A DNA stretch of 64,000 nt, taken from assembly GCF_045984285.3 (NCBI RefSeq), contig NZ_JBJQIK030000005.1, positions 1 through 64,000 of the forward strand, in the 5' to 3' direction. The first letter of the stretch is position 1, and the number at the start of each line of letters is the position of its first letter. This DNA is from Rugamonas sp045984285 (GTDB lineage: Bacteria; Pseudomonadota; Gammaproteobacteria; Burkholderiales; Burkholderiaceae_D). The translations under genes and the position numbers were made by a program. The notes below the pieces were generated by a model. It saw only the letters and a list, made by a program, of their open reading frames with translations, had not been told where the DNA came from and did not search any database. Positions 16,993 through 26,326 of this stretch are shown here, piece after piece.

Positions 16993-18261
16993 TTATGCCG
17001 CGGCTTCTTCTTTCGGCGGCAGCGCAATCTGGTTATCGGTGCTGAACTGGTAGTCCTTGAACACGTGTTCGGCCGTCAGCAGCTGGTAGTCGCCGCTGGC
17101 CAGCTTGTGCGTGGTGTCCTTCAGGCGGTAGGTGTAGTGGCCGCAGGTCCAGCAGTTGAAGTTGCGCATATGGGTGCACAGGCAGGTCTTGTCCATCACC
17201 TTGATGCCCTTGTCGCTGCCGCCGTTGGCCATCACTTCGCGGTTATACGAGTTGATGTAGGCGCAGTTGCCGGTGGCGTCCAGCAGGTAGCCGTAGGATT
17301 CGCAGCCGGGGCGGGTGTTGGCGCCGATGGCGGGCGTGGACTTCAGCATGCGCATCGGGTAGCCGGTAGGGGACACGCCGTTGACGATGATGTCCTCTTC
17401 CGAAGCCTTCACGTATTCCTGCTTGACCTTGTCCGGCAGGCCGCATTCCTTGGTGATGGTGAAGCGCGTTGCCACCTGCACGCCGGCCGCGCCCATCTCC
17501 AGGAAGGACACGGCATCGCTGCCGGTGAACACGCCGCCGGCGGCAATCACCGGCACGTCCAGGTTCTCGGCCTTCAGGTAGTCCAGCACCTCGCGCGTGA
17601 TGGTGTGCAGGTCGTAGTCCTTCCAGTCCTCCAGGCCGAAGCCGAGGTGGCCGCCGGCCAGCGGGCCTTCCACGATCACGTAGTCCGGCAGGCGGTCCAG
17701 CTTCTGATTCTTGCGCAGGAAGATCTGCAGCGCGCGCACCGAGGACACGATGATGCCCAGCTTCGCTTCGCGGAAGCGCGGATTGTCCGCCATCAGGCTG
17801 AAGGAGTTGAAGTGCAGGCCGGCCGACAGGGTGATGCCGTCGATCCCGGCATCGAGCGCCGCATTCAGGCGCACGCGCAGCGTTTCGCGCGGGCCGTTCA
17901 TGGTCAGCTTCTCCATGCAGTTCACGAAGATCAGGCCCGGGCCTTTTTTCGCGGCCATGGTGCGGCCGATGTGGTTGCGCTGCGCTTCGGCCAGGCGGTT
18001 CAGGTCGAACTGCACCACCGCCTTGTCCATATTGTTGATGTTGTACTTGTAGAGCTTCGTTTTCTCTTTCACGAAACTGGTATCGAAGCGGCGGTCGGAT
18101 ACATCTTCCACCATCGCATCCGAGATATGGCCGATGCCGCCCAGGCGCGCAGCCTCCAGCGCCAGCTCCGCCGTGGAGATATCCACGCCCATCCCGCCGA
18201 TCATGATTGGCACATACTCTTTGTCGCCAAACTTCAGGCGGAAATCGTCAACACGTTTCAT
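16993..18261 (-). CDS. Nitronate monooxygenase-like FMN protein
   Basis: 422 residues. A TIM-barrel of the nitronate monooxygenase / 2-nitropropane dioxygenase family is shown by PIMIGGMGVDIST at the start, then EGPLAGGHLGFG and the FMN-phosphate region VIAAGGVFTGSDAVSFLEMG followed by GVQVATRF. Such enzymes oxidise alkyl nitronates or other activated substrates using FMN and oxygen. Unusual is a C-terminal cysteine cluster, C-x-C-x7-C-x2-C at about residues 360-373, which could bind a metal or iron-sulfur centre. The start MKRVDDFRLKFG was chosen over a GTG five codons upstream. yajQ lies 15 bases upstream on the same strand, so the two are probably co-transcribed. Confidence 0.85.
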   Translation of the reverse strand: MKRVDDFRLKFGDKEYVPIMIGGMGVDISTAELALEAARLGGIGHISDAMVEDVSDRRFDTSFVKEKTKLYKYNINNMDKAVVQFDLNRLAEAQRNHIGRTMAAKKGPGLIFVNCMEKLTMNGPRETLRVRLNAALDAGIDGITLSAGLHFNSFSLMADNPRFREAKLGIIVSSVRALQIFLRKNQKLDRLPDYVIVEGPLAGGHLGFGLEDWKDYDLHTITREVLDYLKAENLDVPVIAAGGVFTGSDAVSFLEMGAAGVQVATRFTITKECGLPDKVKQEYVKASEEDIIVNGVSPTGYPMRMLKSTPAIGANTRPGCESYGYLLDATGNCAYINSYNREVMANGGSDKGIKVMDKTCLCTHMRNFNCWTCGHYTYRLKDTTHKLASGDYQLLTAEHVFKDYQFSTDNQIALPPKEEAAA

Positions 18262-18276
18262 TGCTATCCTTAACAC

Positions 18277-18762
18277 TCAGTCGCGGAAGTTGTTGAATTC
18301 CAGCGGGGTATCCGCCACTTCCTTGCGCAGCAGCTGCATGGCCGCCTGCAGGTCGTCGCGCTTGGCGCCAGAGACGCGCACGGACTCGCCCTGGATGCTG
18401 GCCTGCACCTTCATTTTGCTTTCCTTGATGATCTTGGTGATCTTCTTGGCGGTTTCGGTCTCGATGCCGTTCTTGACCTTGATGACCTGTTTTACCTTGT
18501 CGCCGCCGATTTTCTCGATCTTGCCCTCATCCAGGAAGCGCACGTCCACCTTGCGCTTGGCCAGCTTGTTGGTCAGCACGTCCCTGACCTGGCTGAGCTG
18601 GAAGTCGGAATCGGCGAAAGCGGTCAGTTCATGTTCTTTCTGCTCGACGCGCGCATCGCTCCCCTTGAAATCGAAGCGGGTGCTGATTTCCTTGTTGGAC
18701 TGGTCGACGGCGTTGCGCACCTCGATCATGTCGGCTTCGGAGACTACGTCAAACGATGGCAT
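18277..18762 (-). CDS. yajQ: YajQ family c-di-GMP/nucleotide-binding protein
   Basis: 161 residues, the family's normal length. It begins MPSFDVVSEADMIEVRNAVD, with the typical ISTRFDFKGSDARVE and QASIQGESVRVSGAKRDDLQ strings and the ending PLEFNNFRD. YajQ proteins fold as two ferredoxin-like units; members in Xanthomonas and Pseudomonas bind c-di-GMP and work with transcription factors. The start at MPSFD is the conserved N-terminus, six codons inside a longer frame. It sits upstream of the nitronate monooxygenase gene and divergent from murB. Confidence 0.95.
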   Translation of the reverse strand: MPSFDVVSEADMIEVRNAVDQSNKEISTRFDFKGSDARVEQKEHELTAFADSDFQLSQVRDVLTNKLAKRKVDVRFLDEGKIEKIGGDKVKQVIKVKNGIETETAKKITKIIKESKMKVQASIQGESVRVSGAKRDDLQAAMQLLRKEVADTPLEFNNFRD

Positions 18763-18840
18763 AAGCGGGTTTCCTTTCAAAGATGCGATATTTTAACGGA
18801 CAAAGAGGCGAACGCTCGGTCGTTTTTCTCCCTTTCCCTC

Positions 18841-18846
18841 TATAAT
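18841..18846 (+). promoter_or_regulatory. -10 box TATAAT upstream of murB
   Basis: A consensus TATAAT lies 25 bases before the murB ATG in an otherwise T/C-rich stretch. No good -35 hexamer is seen at 16-18 bases, so the promoter may be weak or activator dependent. An AAAAAGG sequence between the box and the ATG may be the ribosome site. Confidence 0.45.
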
Positions 18847-18871
18847 CGAGCAAAAAGGTCCGGTTTTCGCC

Positions 18872-19900
18872 ATGCAATCATCCCTTCCTCTGCAACACAA
18901 TTTCTCCCTGCGCCAGCTGAATACTTTCGGCATCGAGGCGCGTGCCGCCAGCTATTTGCGCATTACCGCTGTCGAGCAGCTGCGCGCCGCGCTGGCCGAT
19001 CCGGCCCTGGCCGCGCTGCCCCGGCTGGTGCTCGGCGGCGGCAGCAACCTGCTGCTGACCGGCGATTTCCCCGGCCTGGTGCTGCATATCGCGCTGGAAG
19101 GGCGGGACATCCTGCCGGGCGACGCGGACCACGTGCATGTGCGCGCGGCGGCCGGCGAAAACTGGCATGCCTTCGTGCAGTGGACGCTGGAGCAGGGCTG
19201 CGGCGGGCTGGAAAACCTGTCCCTGATTCCCGGCACGGCGGGCGCGGCGCCCATCCAGAATATCGGGGCCTATGGGCTGGAAACCAAGGACATGTTCCAT
19301 GAATTGAGCGCCTTCGACCCGGCCAGCGGCGACATCGTGAAGATGAAGCGGGCCGACTGCCGCTTTGCCTATCGCGACAGCATCTTCAAGCAGGAAGCAG
19401 GGCGTGCCCTGATTGTGCTGGATGTGACATTTGCCCTGCCGCGCCGGTGGCAGCCCAACCTGCGCTATGCCGAGCTGGCGGCGGCCGTGGCCGAACAGGG
19501 CCTGGCCGCCCCGACGCCGCGCCAGGTGGCCGATACGGTGATTGCCATCCGCCGCCGCAAGCTGCCGGATCCGGCCGACATCGGCAATGCGGGCAGCTTC
19601 TTCAAGAACCCGGTAGTCAGTGCCGCCCAGTGCGCGCAGCTGCTGCAGCAGTTCCCGGCACTCGTGCATCACGCTCAGCCGGACGGCAGCGAAAAGCTGG
19701 CGGCGGGCTGGCTGATCGACCAATGCGGGTGGAAGGGCCGCAGCATGGGCGCGGCGGGCGTTTACCCGAAACAGGCGCTGGTCCTGGTGAACAATGGCGG
19801 CGCCACCGGAGCGGATGTGCAGCGCCTGGCGGCGGCGATCCAGGCCGATGTGGCGGAACGCTTCGGCGTGGCGCTGGAGCCGGAGCCGGTCTTCGTCTAG
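18872..19900 (+). CDS. murB: UDP-N-acetylmuramate dehydrogenase
   Basis: 342 residues, the size of the E. coli-type enzyme. The FAD domain has NTFGIEARAASYLRI and LVLGGGSNLLLTGDFPGLVL; the catalytic region has SLIPGTAGAAPIQNIGAYG, YRDSIFK and NAGSFFKNPVVS (the Ser that protonates the intermediate). MurB reduces UDP-GlcNAc-enolpyruvate to UDP-MurNAc in the cytoplasm, an essential step of peptidoglycan synthesis. It is convergent with wspR across 48 GC-rich bases without a clear U-tract terminator. Confidence 0.97.
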   Translation: MQSSLPLQHNFSLRQLNTFGIEARAASYLRITAVEQLRAALADPALAALPRLVLGGGSNLLLTGDFPGLVLHIALEGRDILPGDADHVHVRAAAGENWHAFVQWTLEQGCGGLENLSLIPGTAGAAPIQNIGAYGLETKDMFHELSAFDPASGDIVKMKRADCRFAYRDSIFKQEAGRALIVLDVTFALPRRWQPNLRYAELAAAVAEQGLAAPTPRQVADTVIAIRRRKLPDPADIGNAGSFFKNPVVSAAQCAQLLQQFPALVHHAQPDGSEKLAAGWLIDQCGWKGRSMGAAGVYPKQALVLVNNGGATGADVQRLAAAIQADVAERFGVALEPEPVFV

Positions 19901-19948
19901 CGGCCGCGGTAGCAGGGCTGCGGCCCGCCTGCGGCGCCGGGCCGGGGG

Positions 19949-20974
19949 TCAGACGGTTGCCACGCAGGCCTGGTTACGGCCGCCGTTCTTGGCGGCGTAC
20001 AGCGCGCTGTCGGCGGCGGTCAGCAGCGCTTCCACGCTGCCCGCAGGGGAGGGCACCAGCGTGGCTACCCCGATGGACATGGTGACCTTGCCGTGCGGTT
20101 TGGCTTCCGCATTCTCGATATTGAGGCTGGCCAGGTGGCGGATGCAGGCCTGGGCCACGATCATCGCGCCGGCAGCATCCGTATCCGGCAGCACGATCGC
20201 GAATTCCTCGCCGCCATAGCGCGCCGCCAGGTCGGCCGGGCGCTTCAGGTGCTCGGTCAGTACGGCGGCCGTCTTCTTGAGGCACAGGTCGCCCGCCAGG
20301 TGGCCATAGCTGTCGTTGTAGATCTTGAAGCAGTCGATATCGCACATCAGCAGGGACAGCGGCTGCTTGTCGCGCTGGCCTCGCTGCCATTCAATCTGCA
20401 TCACCTCGTCGAAGCGGCGGCGGTTGGCAATGCCGGTCAGGCTGTCCAGCGCGGCCAGCTTCCGCAGCTCGATATTGGCCGCGGCCAGGTTCTTCTGGCT
20501 CTCGCGCAGGAAGCGGAAGGCTTCGTCGCGCTGCAGGCGGCTGATATGGGCGCCGGAGTGATAGCGCACGCGGGCCAGCAGTTCGAGCTTGTCCGGCAGC
20601 TTCACCATATAGTCGTTGGCGCCCACCGCGAAGCCCTGGGCCTTGGTTTTGGGCTCATCCTTCGCCGACAGCACGATGACGGGCACATGTTCCAGCACCG
20701 CGTTCGCGCGGTACTGGCGAATCAGGTCGAAGCCGTCGACTTCGGGCATCAGCAGGTCCTGCAGGATGACGGTGGGCCGCAGCTCCCCGGCGCTGCGCAG
20801 CGCCTGGTGCGGATCGCTGACGTAGTGGAACTCAATGTCGGACTGGTCGGCCAGCATGCGGCGCACGGCCTCGATGATGATCAGCTGGTCGTCCACCAGC
20901 AGCACGCGGACCTTGAAAGGGGTGATATGGATTTCGGGAGCCGCGCCAGCAGCCGGGTGCACTTCGGACATCAT
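19949..20974 (-). CDS. wspR: WspR: response regulator diguanylate cyclase
   Basis: 341 residues. The receiver domain (about 20-140) has the phospho-acceptor Asp in ILQDLLMPEVDGFD. The GGDEF domain (about 180-335) has an intact ARYGGEEFAI active site and, five residues before it, RPAD, a canonical RxxD inhibitory site, so c-di-GMP should limit its own synthesis. It makes c-di-GMP from two GTP when phosphorylated by WspE. It is the last gene of the wsp operon, 33 bases after wspF. Confidence 0.95.
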   Translation of the reverse strand: MMSEVHPAAGAAPEIHITPFKVRVLLVDDQLIIIEAVRRMLADQSDIEFHYVSDPHQALRSAGELRPTVILQDLLMPEVDGFDLIRQYRANAVLEHVPVIVLSAKDEPKTKAQGFAVGANDYMVKLPDKLELLARVRYHSGAHISRLQRDEAFRFLRESQKNLAAANIELRKLAALDSLTGIANRRRFDEVMQIEWQRGQRDKQPLSLLMCDIDCFKIYNDSYGHLAGDLCLKKTAAVLTEHLKRPADLAARYGGEEFAIVLPDTDAAGAMIVAQACIRHLASLNIENAEAKPHGKVTMSIGVATLVPSPAGSVEALLTAADSALYAAKNGGRNQACVATV

Positions 20975-21007
20975 GTTCTCGTTTCAAGTACGTTCAAGCG
21001 CTGGCGG

Positions 21008-22033
21008 TCAGCTTCTCCCTCCAGTGATATTGCGCAAGTAGGGCCCTATTTTCTCCAGCGGCAGGATGAACTGCGCTGCATCCAGCTCCGCCGCTGCGCG
21101 CGGCATGCCGTAGACGGCACTGCTGGCCTGGTCCTGTGCGATCGTGTGCTTGCCCGCGCGCCGCATGGCCAGCAGGCCTTCGGCGCCGTCGCGGCCCATG
21201 CCGGTCAGCAGCACGCCGACGGCATCGCCGTCCCAGACTCTGGCCACGCACTGGAAGAACACATCGACCGAGGGCCGGTATGCATAGTCCTTTGGATTTG
21301 GATCGTAACTCAACTGTAACTTTTCATCTAGTACCAAGTGGTCGTTGCTCTTGGCCACCAGCACCACGCCGGCTTCCAGCATGTCGCCGTGCTCTATGGC
21401 GCGCACGGGCAGGGGGATCTGCTCGCCCAGCCAGCGTGCGAAATGGCCGGCAAAATTGGCGTCAATGTGTTGTACCACGACGACGGCGCAGCCGGGCGGC
21501 GGCTGCCAGCCGGCCAGGATCTTTGCCACGGCCACCGGCCCCCCGGTGGAGGCGCCGATGGCAATCAGCTTGTCCAGTTTTGGCGCCGGCGGCTGCGGCG
21601 GCGGGACTTTTGCCCTGGGCTGCAGGGACTGGGTGCCGCCGCTGTGGCGGATCAGCTTGTCCATGGTGCGGATCTTGTGCAGCAGTTCGGTGGCGCCGTC
21701 GGCTTTACCCTGCAGCATCGGGGTGGCGGTCACGTCCAGCGCGCCGGCGCCGAGGGCGCGGAACACCTGGTTCACGCTGTCCTGCGGGCGGCCGGTGACG
21801 ATCAGGATGGCGCAGGGCGCTTCATCCATGATGCGGCGGGTGGCTTCCACGCCGTCCAGCTCCGGCATGTTCAGGTCCATCAGCACCAGGTCCGGGCGCT
21901 GCTCATTGCACTTGTCGACCGCTTCCTGGCCGGTGCGGGCGATCCACAGCACCTGGTGTTCCTGCGTGCTCGCCACCACGCGGCGCAGCGCTTCGGCTGC
22001 CATCGGCACGTCGTTGGCAATCCCGATTTTCAT
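21008..22033 (-). CDS. wspF: WspF: CheB-like methylesterase
   Basis: 341 residues. The receiver domain (1-120) has the Asp in DLVLMDLNMPELDGVE. The methylesterase domain has the Ser in IGASTGGPVAVAKIL, a His in VVVVQHIDANFAGHFA and the Asp in LLTGMGRDGAEGL. It removes methyl groups from the WspA receptor and thereby resets the pathway; in Pseudomonas, loss of wspF locks WspR on. It overlaps wspE by four bases. Confidence 0.95.
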   Translation of the reverse strand: MKIGIANDVPMAAEALRRVVASTQEHQVLWIARTGQEAVDKCNEQRPDLVLMDLNMPELDGVEATRRIMDEAPCAILIVTGRPQDSVNQVFRALGAGALDVTATPMLQGKADGATELLHKIRTMDKLIRHSGGTQSLQPRAKVPPPQPPAPKLDKLIAIGASTGGPVAVAKILAGWQPPPGCAVVVVQHIDANFAGHFARWLGEQIPLPVRAIEHGDMLEAGVVLVAKSNDHLVLDEKLQLSYDPNPKDYAYRPSVDVFFQCVARVWDGDAVGVLLTGMGRDGAEGLLAMRRAGKHTIAQDQASSAVYGMPRAAAELDAAQFILPLEKIGPYLRNITGGRS

Positions 22034-24366
22034 CGCGCGGCATCCCCGATCAGGTCCGCCACGGCATCGAGCAGGGTCTCGTCGTGGAAGCTGCCCTTGG
22101 TCAGGTAGTAGTCGGCGCCTGCGGCCAGCCCGCGCGCCCGGTCTTCCGGGCGGTCCTTGTAGGAGACGATCATGACGGGCAGCTTGTGCAAATTCAGGTC
22201 TTTCTTGATGAGGGATACCAGTTCGATGCCGTCCATGCGCGGCATGTCCACGTCGGTGATGACCAGGTCGTAGTCGCCGCTGCGCACCACGTTCCAGCCG
22301 TCGATGCCGTCGATGGCGATGTCGACCTCGAAGCCGCGGCTTAGCAGCAGCTTGCGTTCCATCTCGCGCACGGTCAGCGAGTCGTCCACCACCAGGATAC
22401 GCTTCATCTTACGCCGTCCGGCCAGGCCGGCGCGCGCCATTTGCGCCAGGCTGCCTTCGTGCAGCAGCTTTTCGATCGACAGCAGCAGGTCCGGCACGTC
22501 CAGGATCAGCACCGGTTCGCCGTTATCGAGCAGGGCGGCCGACGATATGTCGCGCATCTTGCCGAACACCGGGTCGATGGCCTGCACCGCCAGGCTTTCC
22601 TCGCCGCGGATCCGGTCCACCACCAGAGCGTAGCGCCGGCTGCCGCTGCCGATCACGATGGCAGGCAGTTCTTCCTGTTGCTGCATTTCGCCCAGTTCCA
22701 GCGCCTGGGCTGCCGATACCAGCCCGATATGCTCGCCGCCCATCTCGAAGAACTGCTTGTTCTCCAGCGTGTGGATGGACGACTGCGGCACCGTCACCAC
22801 CCTTTCCACCTTCACGATAGGCAGGGCATAGGCTTCGCCGCCGATATCGGCCACCAGCACGCGCACGATGGACTGCGTGAGCGGCAGGGTGATGGAGGTG
22901 CGGAAGCCCTTGCCGAATTCGGATTCGAGGCGCACCGTGCCGTTCTGCTGGCGGATGGTGTCGTGCACGATGTCGAGGCCCACGCCGCGCCCGGAGATTT
23001 CGGTGATGCCGTCCTTCAGGCTGAAGGCAGGCAGGAACAGGAACTCCAGCAGCTCGGCTTCGGACATGGCCGCTGCCATGGCCTCGCTGGCCATCTTGCG
23101 TTCGGCGACGGTGCGCCGGATTTTTTCGAGATCGACGCCGCGCCCGTCGTCGCTGATTTCAATGCTGAGCATGCCCGCACGGTGGCGCGCTTCCATTGTG
23201 ATGGTGCCGGTGGCGGGCTTGCCGGCCAGCCCGCGTGTGGCGGCGCTTTCCATGCCATGGTCGATGGCGTTGCGCAGGATATGGTTCAGCGGGCTTTCGA
23301 TGCGGGACAGGATGTCGCGGTCCACCAGCGTCTCTTCGCCGATAATGTCCAGCTTCACGTCCTTGCCCAGCGAGCGCGCGAGATCGCGCACCATGCGCGG
23401 GAAGTGCTGCACGCCGTCGCGGAAGGGACGCATGCGCAGCGTGAGCACTTCGTCCACCAGGTTCTGCGAGGCCGTGAGCTGGCGCCGCTCAAAGGTTTCC
23501 ACATCGCCGATGTGGCCCAGCATGAACTGCTTCAGGGGCTGGCTGCGCTGCAGGGCCAGCAGCGATTTCTCCTTCAGCACCGGGTCGTCGACGCGCGAGA
23601 TGGCGTCGTGCAGGTCCTCCAGCGCCGAGAACAGGCTGGCCTGGTTGCGTTTATGGCGCTGCAGGCCCTGGATCAAAGGATGCAGCTGGTGCGCGGCAAT
23701 GCGCGCCTCGCTGGCCAGCGACAGCAGGCGGTCGTAGTTCTGCGCGGTCTTCATGGCCGGCAGTGCACGTGCCGGGCCCTGGCCGCTGGACTGGTTGGCG
23801 GCGGCCGTATCGCTGGCGGCGCGGCGGGTGGCGAGCGCCGTTTGCGCCGCGCTTTCGGCTGCCGCTGCAAGCGGCGTGGCTGGCGCCGGCGCCGCGGCCG
23901 GCTCCGGGGCGGGGACCCAGCTAGCGGCGGGCGGCAGCTCCACCGGTTCCGGCAGGAAGGCGATGCCGAGAATGGCGTCCATTGCCTTCCTGATCTGCGC
24001 GCCGTTTTCCGCCAGCCATGGCGCGACGCCATCTTCCTGCAGGCGTGAACATTGGAGGATCAGGTCAACCCCCGCCAGCAGCACGTCCACCCGGTTCGGC
24101 GTCAGTTTGAGCTTGCCTTGCTGGGCCGAGATGAACGCATCTTCCGTGCCATGCGCAAGCTGCACGATCAGGTCCAGGCCGACAATCGCGGCCGCGCCCT
24201 TGATGGAATGCGCCGCCCGCATCATCGGTTCAATTGCCGCAGCATCGCTGCTGCGCTCCAGTGCGAGCAGGCCGTCGGTCAGGATCTGGACCTGCGATTC
24301 AGCCTCCATGCGGAACAGGTCCTGCATGGAGAACTGGCTCAGGTCATCGTTCTTGTCCTGGCTCAT
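22030..24366 (-). CDS. wspE: WspE: hybrid CheA histidine kinase with receiver
   Basis: 778 residues. Hpt domain at the N-terminus with the phosphorylated His in AAHSIKGAAAIVG; an Ala/Pro-rich linker (about 130-210); dimerisation and ATPase parts with NHILRNAIDHGMES and ISDDGRGVDLEKIR; a CheW-like domain near 490-630; and a C-terminal receiver with Asp in LVITDVDMPRMDG. It autophosphorylates under WspA control and passes phosphate to WspR and WspF. Overlaps with wspD and wspF by four bases each point to coupled translation. Confidence 0.95.
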   Translation of the reverse strand: MSQDKNDDLSQFSMQDLFRMEAESQVQILTDGLLALERSSDAAAIEPMMRAAHSIKGAAAIVGLDLIVQLAHGTEDAFISAQQGKLKLTPNRVDVLLAGVDLILQCSRLQEDGVAPWLAENGAQIRKAMDAILGIAFLPEPVELPPAASWVPAPEPAAAPAPATPLAAAAESAAQTALATRRAASDTAAANQSSGQGPARALPAMKTAQNYDRLLSLASEARIAAHQLHPLIQGLQRHKRNQASLFSALEDLHDAISRVDDPVLKEKSLLALQRSQPLKQFMLGHIGDVETFERRQLTASQNLVDEVLTLRMRPFRDGVQHFPRMVRDLARSLGKDVKLDIIGEETLVDRDILSRIESPLNHILRNAIDHGMESAATRGLAGKPATGTITMEARHRAGMLSIEISDDGRGVDLEKIRRTVAERKMASEAMAAAMSEAELLEFLFLPAFSLKDGITEISGRGVGLDIVHDTIRQQNGTVRLESEFGKGFRTSITLPLTQSIVRVLVADIGGEAYALPIVKVERVVTVPQSSIHTLENKQFFEMGGEHIGLVSAAQALELGEMQQQEELPAIVIGSGSRRYALVVDRIRGEESLAVQAIDPVFGKMRDISSAALLDNGEPVLILDVPDLLLSIEKLLHEGSLAQMARAGLAGRRKMKRILVVDDSLTVREMERKLLLSRGFEVDIAIDGIDGWNVVRSGDYDLVITDVDMPRMDGIELVSLIKKDLNLHKLPVMIVSYKDRPEDRARGLAAGADYYLTKGSFHDETLLDAVADLIGDAAR

Positions 24367-25043
24367 CGCAGCGTCCTCGCAAGCTGATGGCCGATCAGGC
24401 CCGCATCCAGGCAGCCCACTTGCATATCCTCATGGTGTAGCACCCCTGTCAGGTAGCGCTGCAGGCCTTTGTTGATCGTGGCGGCGGGTGTTTTGACTTC
24501 GTTGCCGGCGTAGCGCACGATGCCCCATAAGTCTGCAACAGGCAAGGCGTAGGACTGGCCTTCCCACTCCACCAGCAGCAAGCGTGCAAAGGTGTGGCGT
24601 TTGCTGCGCGCCACGCCTTCCTGCTCGTCGATGCCGAACAGCTCGGCCAGCGAAATGCAGGGATACAGCTTGCCGCCGACATTGACGATGCCGCGCAGGC
24701 CGCGCGCATTGCGGTGCGGCAGGCGGTGCGGCTGCGCAGTTGGCGCAATCTCGACAAAAACCGCTGTCGGCAATGCGAGCCATTCGCGGCCGATACGGAA
24801 CACGACGGCCGACGAATCCTGCCGGACATCGCGCTCCTGCGGTGCGCGGAAATGTTCGGCCCACTGGCGCTGGTAGTCCGCGCTGACCGGGCGGTCCAGG
24901 TTGCGCTGCGCCGAGGCGGCATACACATCGCAATTGCGGCAGTGGACATGCTCCTGCAGCAGCGGGCAGCTCTTGTCGCCCGCGATGCCGATCCGGCTCC
25001 AGCAGCCTGCCTGCTCGTCGACGTGAAGGGGAATGGTGGACAT
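24363..25043 (-). CDS. wspD: WspD: CheW-like coupling protein
   Basis: 226 residues. The CheW domain (about 75-220) includes VVFRIGREWLALPTAVFVEI and GLRGIVNVGGKLYPCISLAE. The N-terminal 60 residues carry cysteines at 14, 26, 35 and 38 (GCWSRIG, GDKSCP, VHCRNCDVYA), a pattern typical of WspD-type proteins that may hold a metal or iron-sulfur centre; no ligand is proven here. It links WspA to WspE. The start is 14 bases after the wspC stop. Confidence 0.93.
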   Translation of the reverse strand: MSTIPLHVDEQAGCWSRIGIAGDKSCPLLQEHVHCRNCDVYAASAQRNLDRPVSADYQRQWAEHFRAPQERDVRQDSSAVVFRIGREWLALPTAVFVEIAPTAQPHRLPHRNARGLRGIVNVGGKLYPCISLAELFGIDEQEGVARSKRHTFARLLLVEWEGQSYALPVADLWGIVRYAGNEVKTPAATINKGLQRYLTGVLHHEDMQVGCLDAGLIGHQLARTLR

Positions 25044-25057
25044 GGGCGGCCGGGCTT

Positions 25058-26326
25058 TCAGTTAATGGGCAGGTGCCGGGTCTGGCGCTGGTAGACGCGC
25101 GCAGCGCGCGCTTTCAGCGTAGCAGCCATGCCGTGGTCGCCTTGCCGCTCGGCGAGCAGGGCAAGATGGCACAGCGCTTCGTAATGGTCTGGCTGCAGGT
25201 AGAGGCAGCGTTTGAGCTGTGCCTGCGCCTGTTCCGGCTCGCTGGCAGCTTCGTTCAGCAGGCCGAGGATAAAGTAAGCCTCGGCGGTGTCCGGCGCCTG
25301 GGCGATGACGGCGCGGCAGGCGGCATCGGCGTCCTTCATCCGGCCCTGGTCGGCCAGCGTGCGGGCGCTGGCCAGCAGGCCGTCCGTGGCTGGGGCCGCG
25401 GGCGGCGGCTGGACCGCCACCGGCGGGCGCACACGCGGACTGGCGGCCGGCACTGCGGGACTGGCGGCGGCCCTGACGCTTGCGGCGGCGGTAGCGGGCC
25501 GGCGCGCAGCAGGCCGGCGCGCGGGCTGTGGCACGGCGGGCGCTACGGCGGGCGGCTGCGGCGACAGTTCCTTGCGCAGGGCAAAAGCCTGCCGGTAGGG
25601 CAGCGCTGCAAAACCCTGCTGTGTGATCGAAGGGACTTCGGCGTAGCCGGCCAGCAGTATGCCGTCATCGGCCAGCATGAAGGAGAGGCGCCCGATGGCT
25701 TGCGCCGTCGTGGGCTTGTCGAAATAGATCAGCAGGTTGCGGCAGAAAATGATGTCGTAATGCCGTGCCGGCGCGATATCGCCGCTGAGCAGGTTGCCTT
25801 GTCTGAAACGCACCCGGCGCCGCACGATGTCGTTGACGCGGTAGCAGTCCTCTCCCAGCGCTTCGAAATAGCGGTCGCGGAATTCCAGGTCCTGGCTGCG
25901 GAAGGCATTGCGGCCGTAGATGCCCGTTTCGGCGCGTTCGATGCAGGCCGGGCTCAGGTCCACAGCATCGATGGCGAAGGCGGGCAGGGGAATGCCGGCG
26001 TCGCAGAAGGCCATGGCCAGCGAATATGGCTCTTCGCCGCTGGCGCAGGGAATGCACAGTGCCCGCACCAGGCGCGCGCCGGACGCCAGCCGCTCCTGCG
26101 CAAATTCCGTGGCCAGCACGAAGGCCTGCGGATCGCGGAACAGCCAGGATTCGGGCACCACCACCAGTTCGGTGAGCGCCGTCATTTCCTCCGGCGTGAT
26201 ATCCCTGAGATAGGCGGCGCGGTCCGAAACGCCGGTGGCCGCCATGCGCTGCTGCACCGCGCGCTCCGCAGTGGCGCGCGACAGGTTCAGTCCCGTGCTT
26301 TTGCGCAGCAGCGATTGCGCCGTCAT
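25058..26326 (-). CDS. wspC: WspC: CheR methyltransferase with TPR tail
   Basis: 422 residues. The CheR N-terminal helices lead to VVPESWLFRDPQAF, the SAM-binding region (LCIPCASGEEPYSLAM, then AIDAVDLSPACIERAETGIY) and the FCRNLLIYFD motif, ending near residue 275. A Pro/Ala-rich linker (about 280-330) connects to a C-terminal TPR domain (ADAACRAVIAQAPDTAEAYF, then LKRCLYLQPDHYEALCHLAL). It methylates the WspA receptor to raise signalling. It overlaps wspB by four bases. Confidence 0.95.
   Translation of the reverse strand: MTAQSLLRKSTGLNLSRATAERAVQQRMAATGVSDRAAYLRDITPEEMTALTELVVVPESWLFRDPQAFVLATEFAQERLASGARLVRALCIPCASGEEPYSLAMAFCDAGIPLPAFAIDAVDLSPACIERAETGIYGRNAFRSQDLEFRDRYFEALGEDCYRVNDIVRRRVRFRQGNLLSGDIAPARHYDIIFCRNLLIYFDKPTTAQAIGRLSFMLADDGILLAGYAEVPSITQQGFAALPYRQAFALRKELSPQPPAVAPAVPQPARRPAARRPATAAASVRAAASPAVPAASPRVRPPVAVQPPPAAPATDGLLASARTLADQGRMKDADAACRAVIAQAPDTAEAYFILGLLNEAASEPEQAQAQLKRCLYLQPDHYEALCHLALLAERQGDHGMAATLKARAARVYQRQTRHLPIN

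Noticed and set aside
19901..19948. Terminator between murB and wspR
   Set aside because: A GGCCGC/GCGGCC pair exists but the loop is long and there is no T-tract on either strand.
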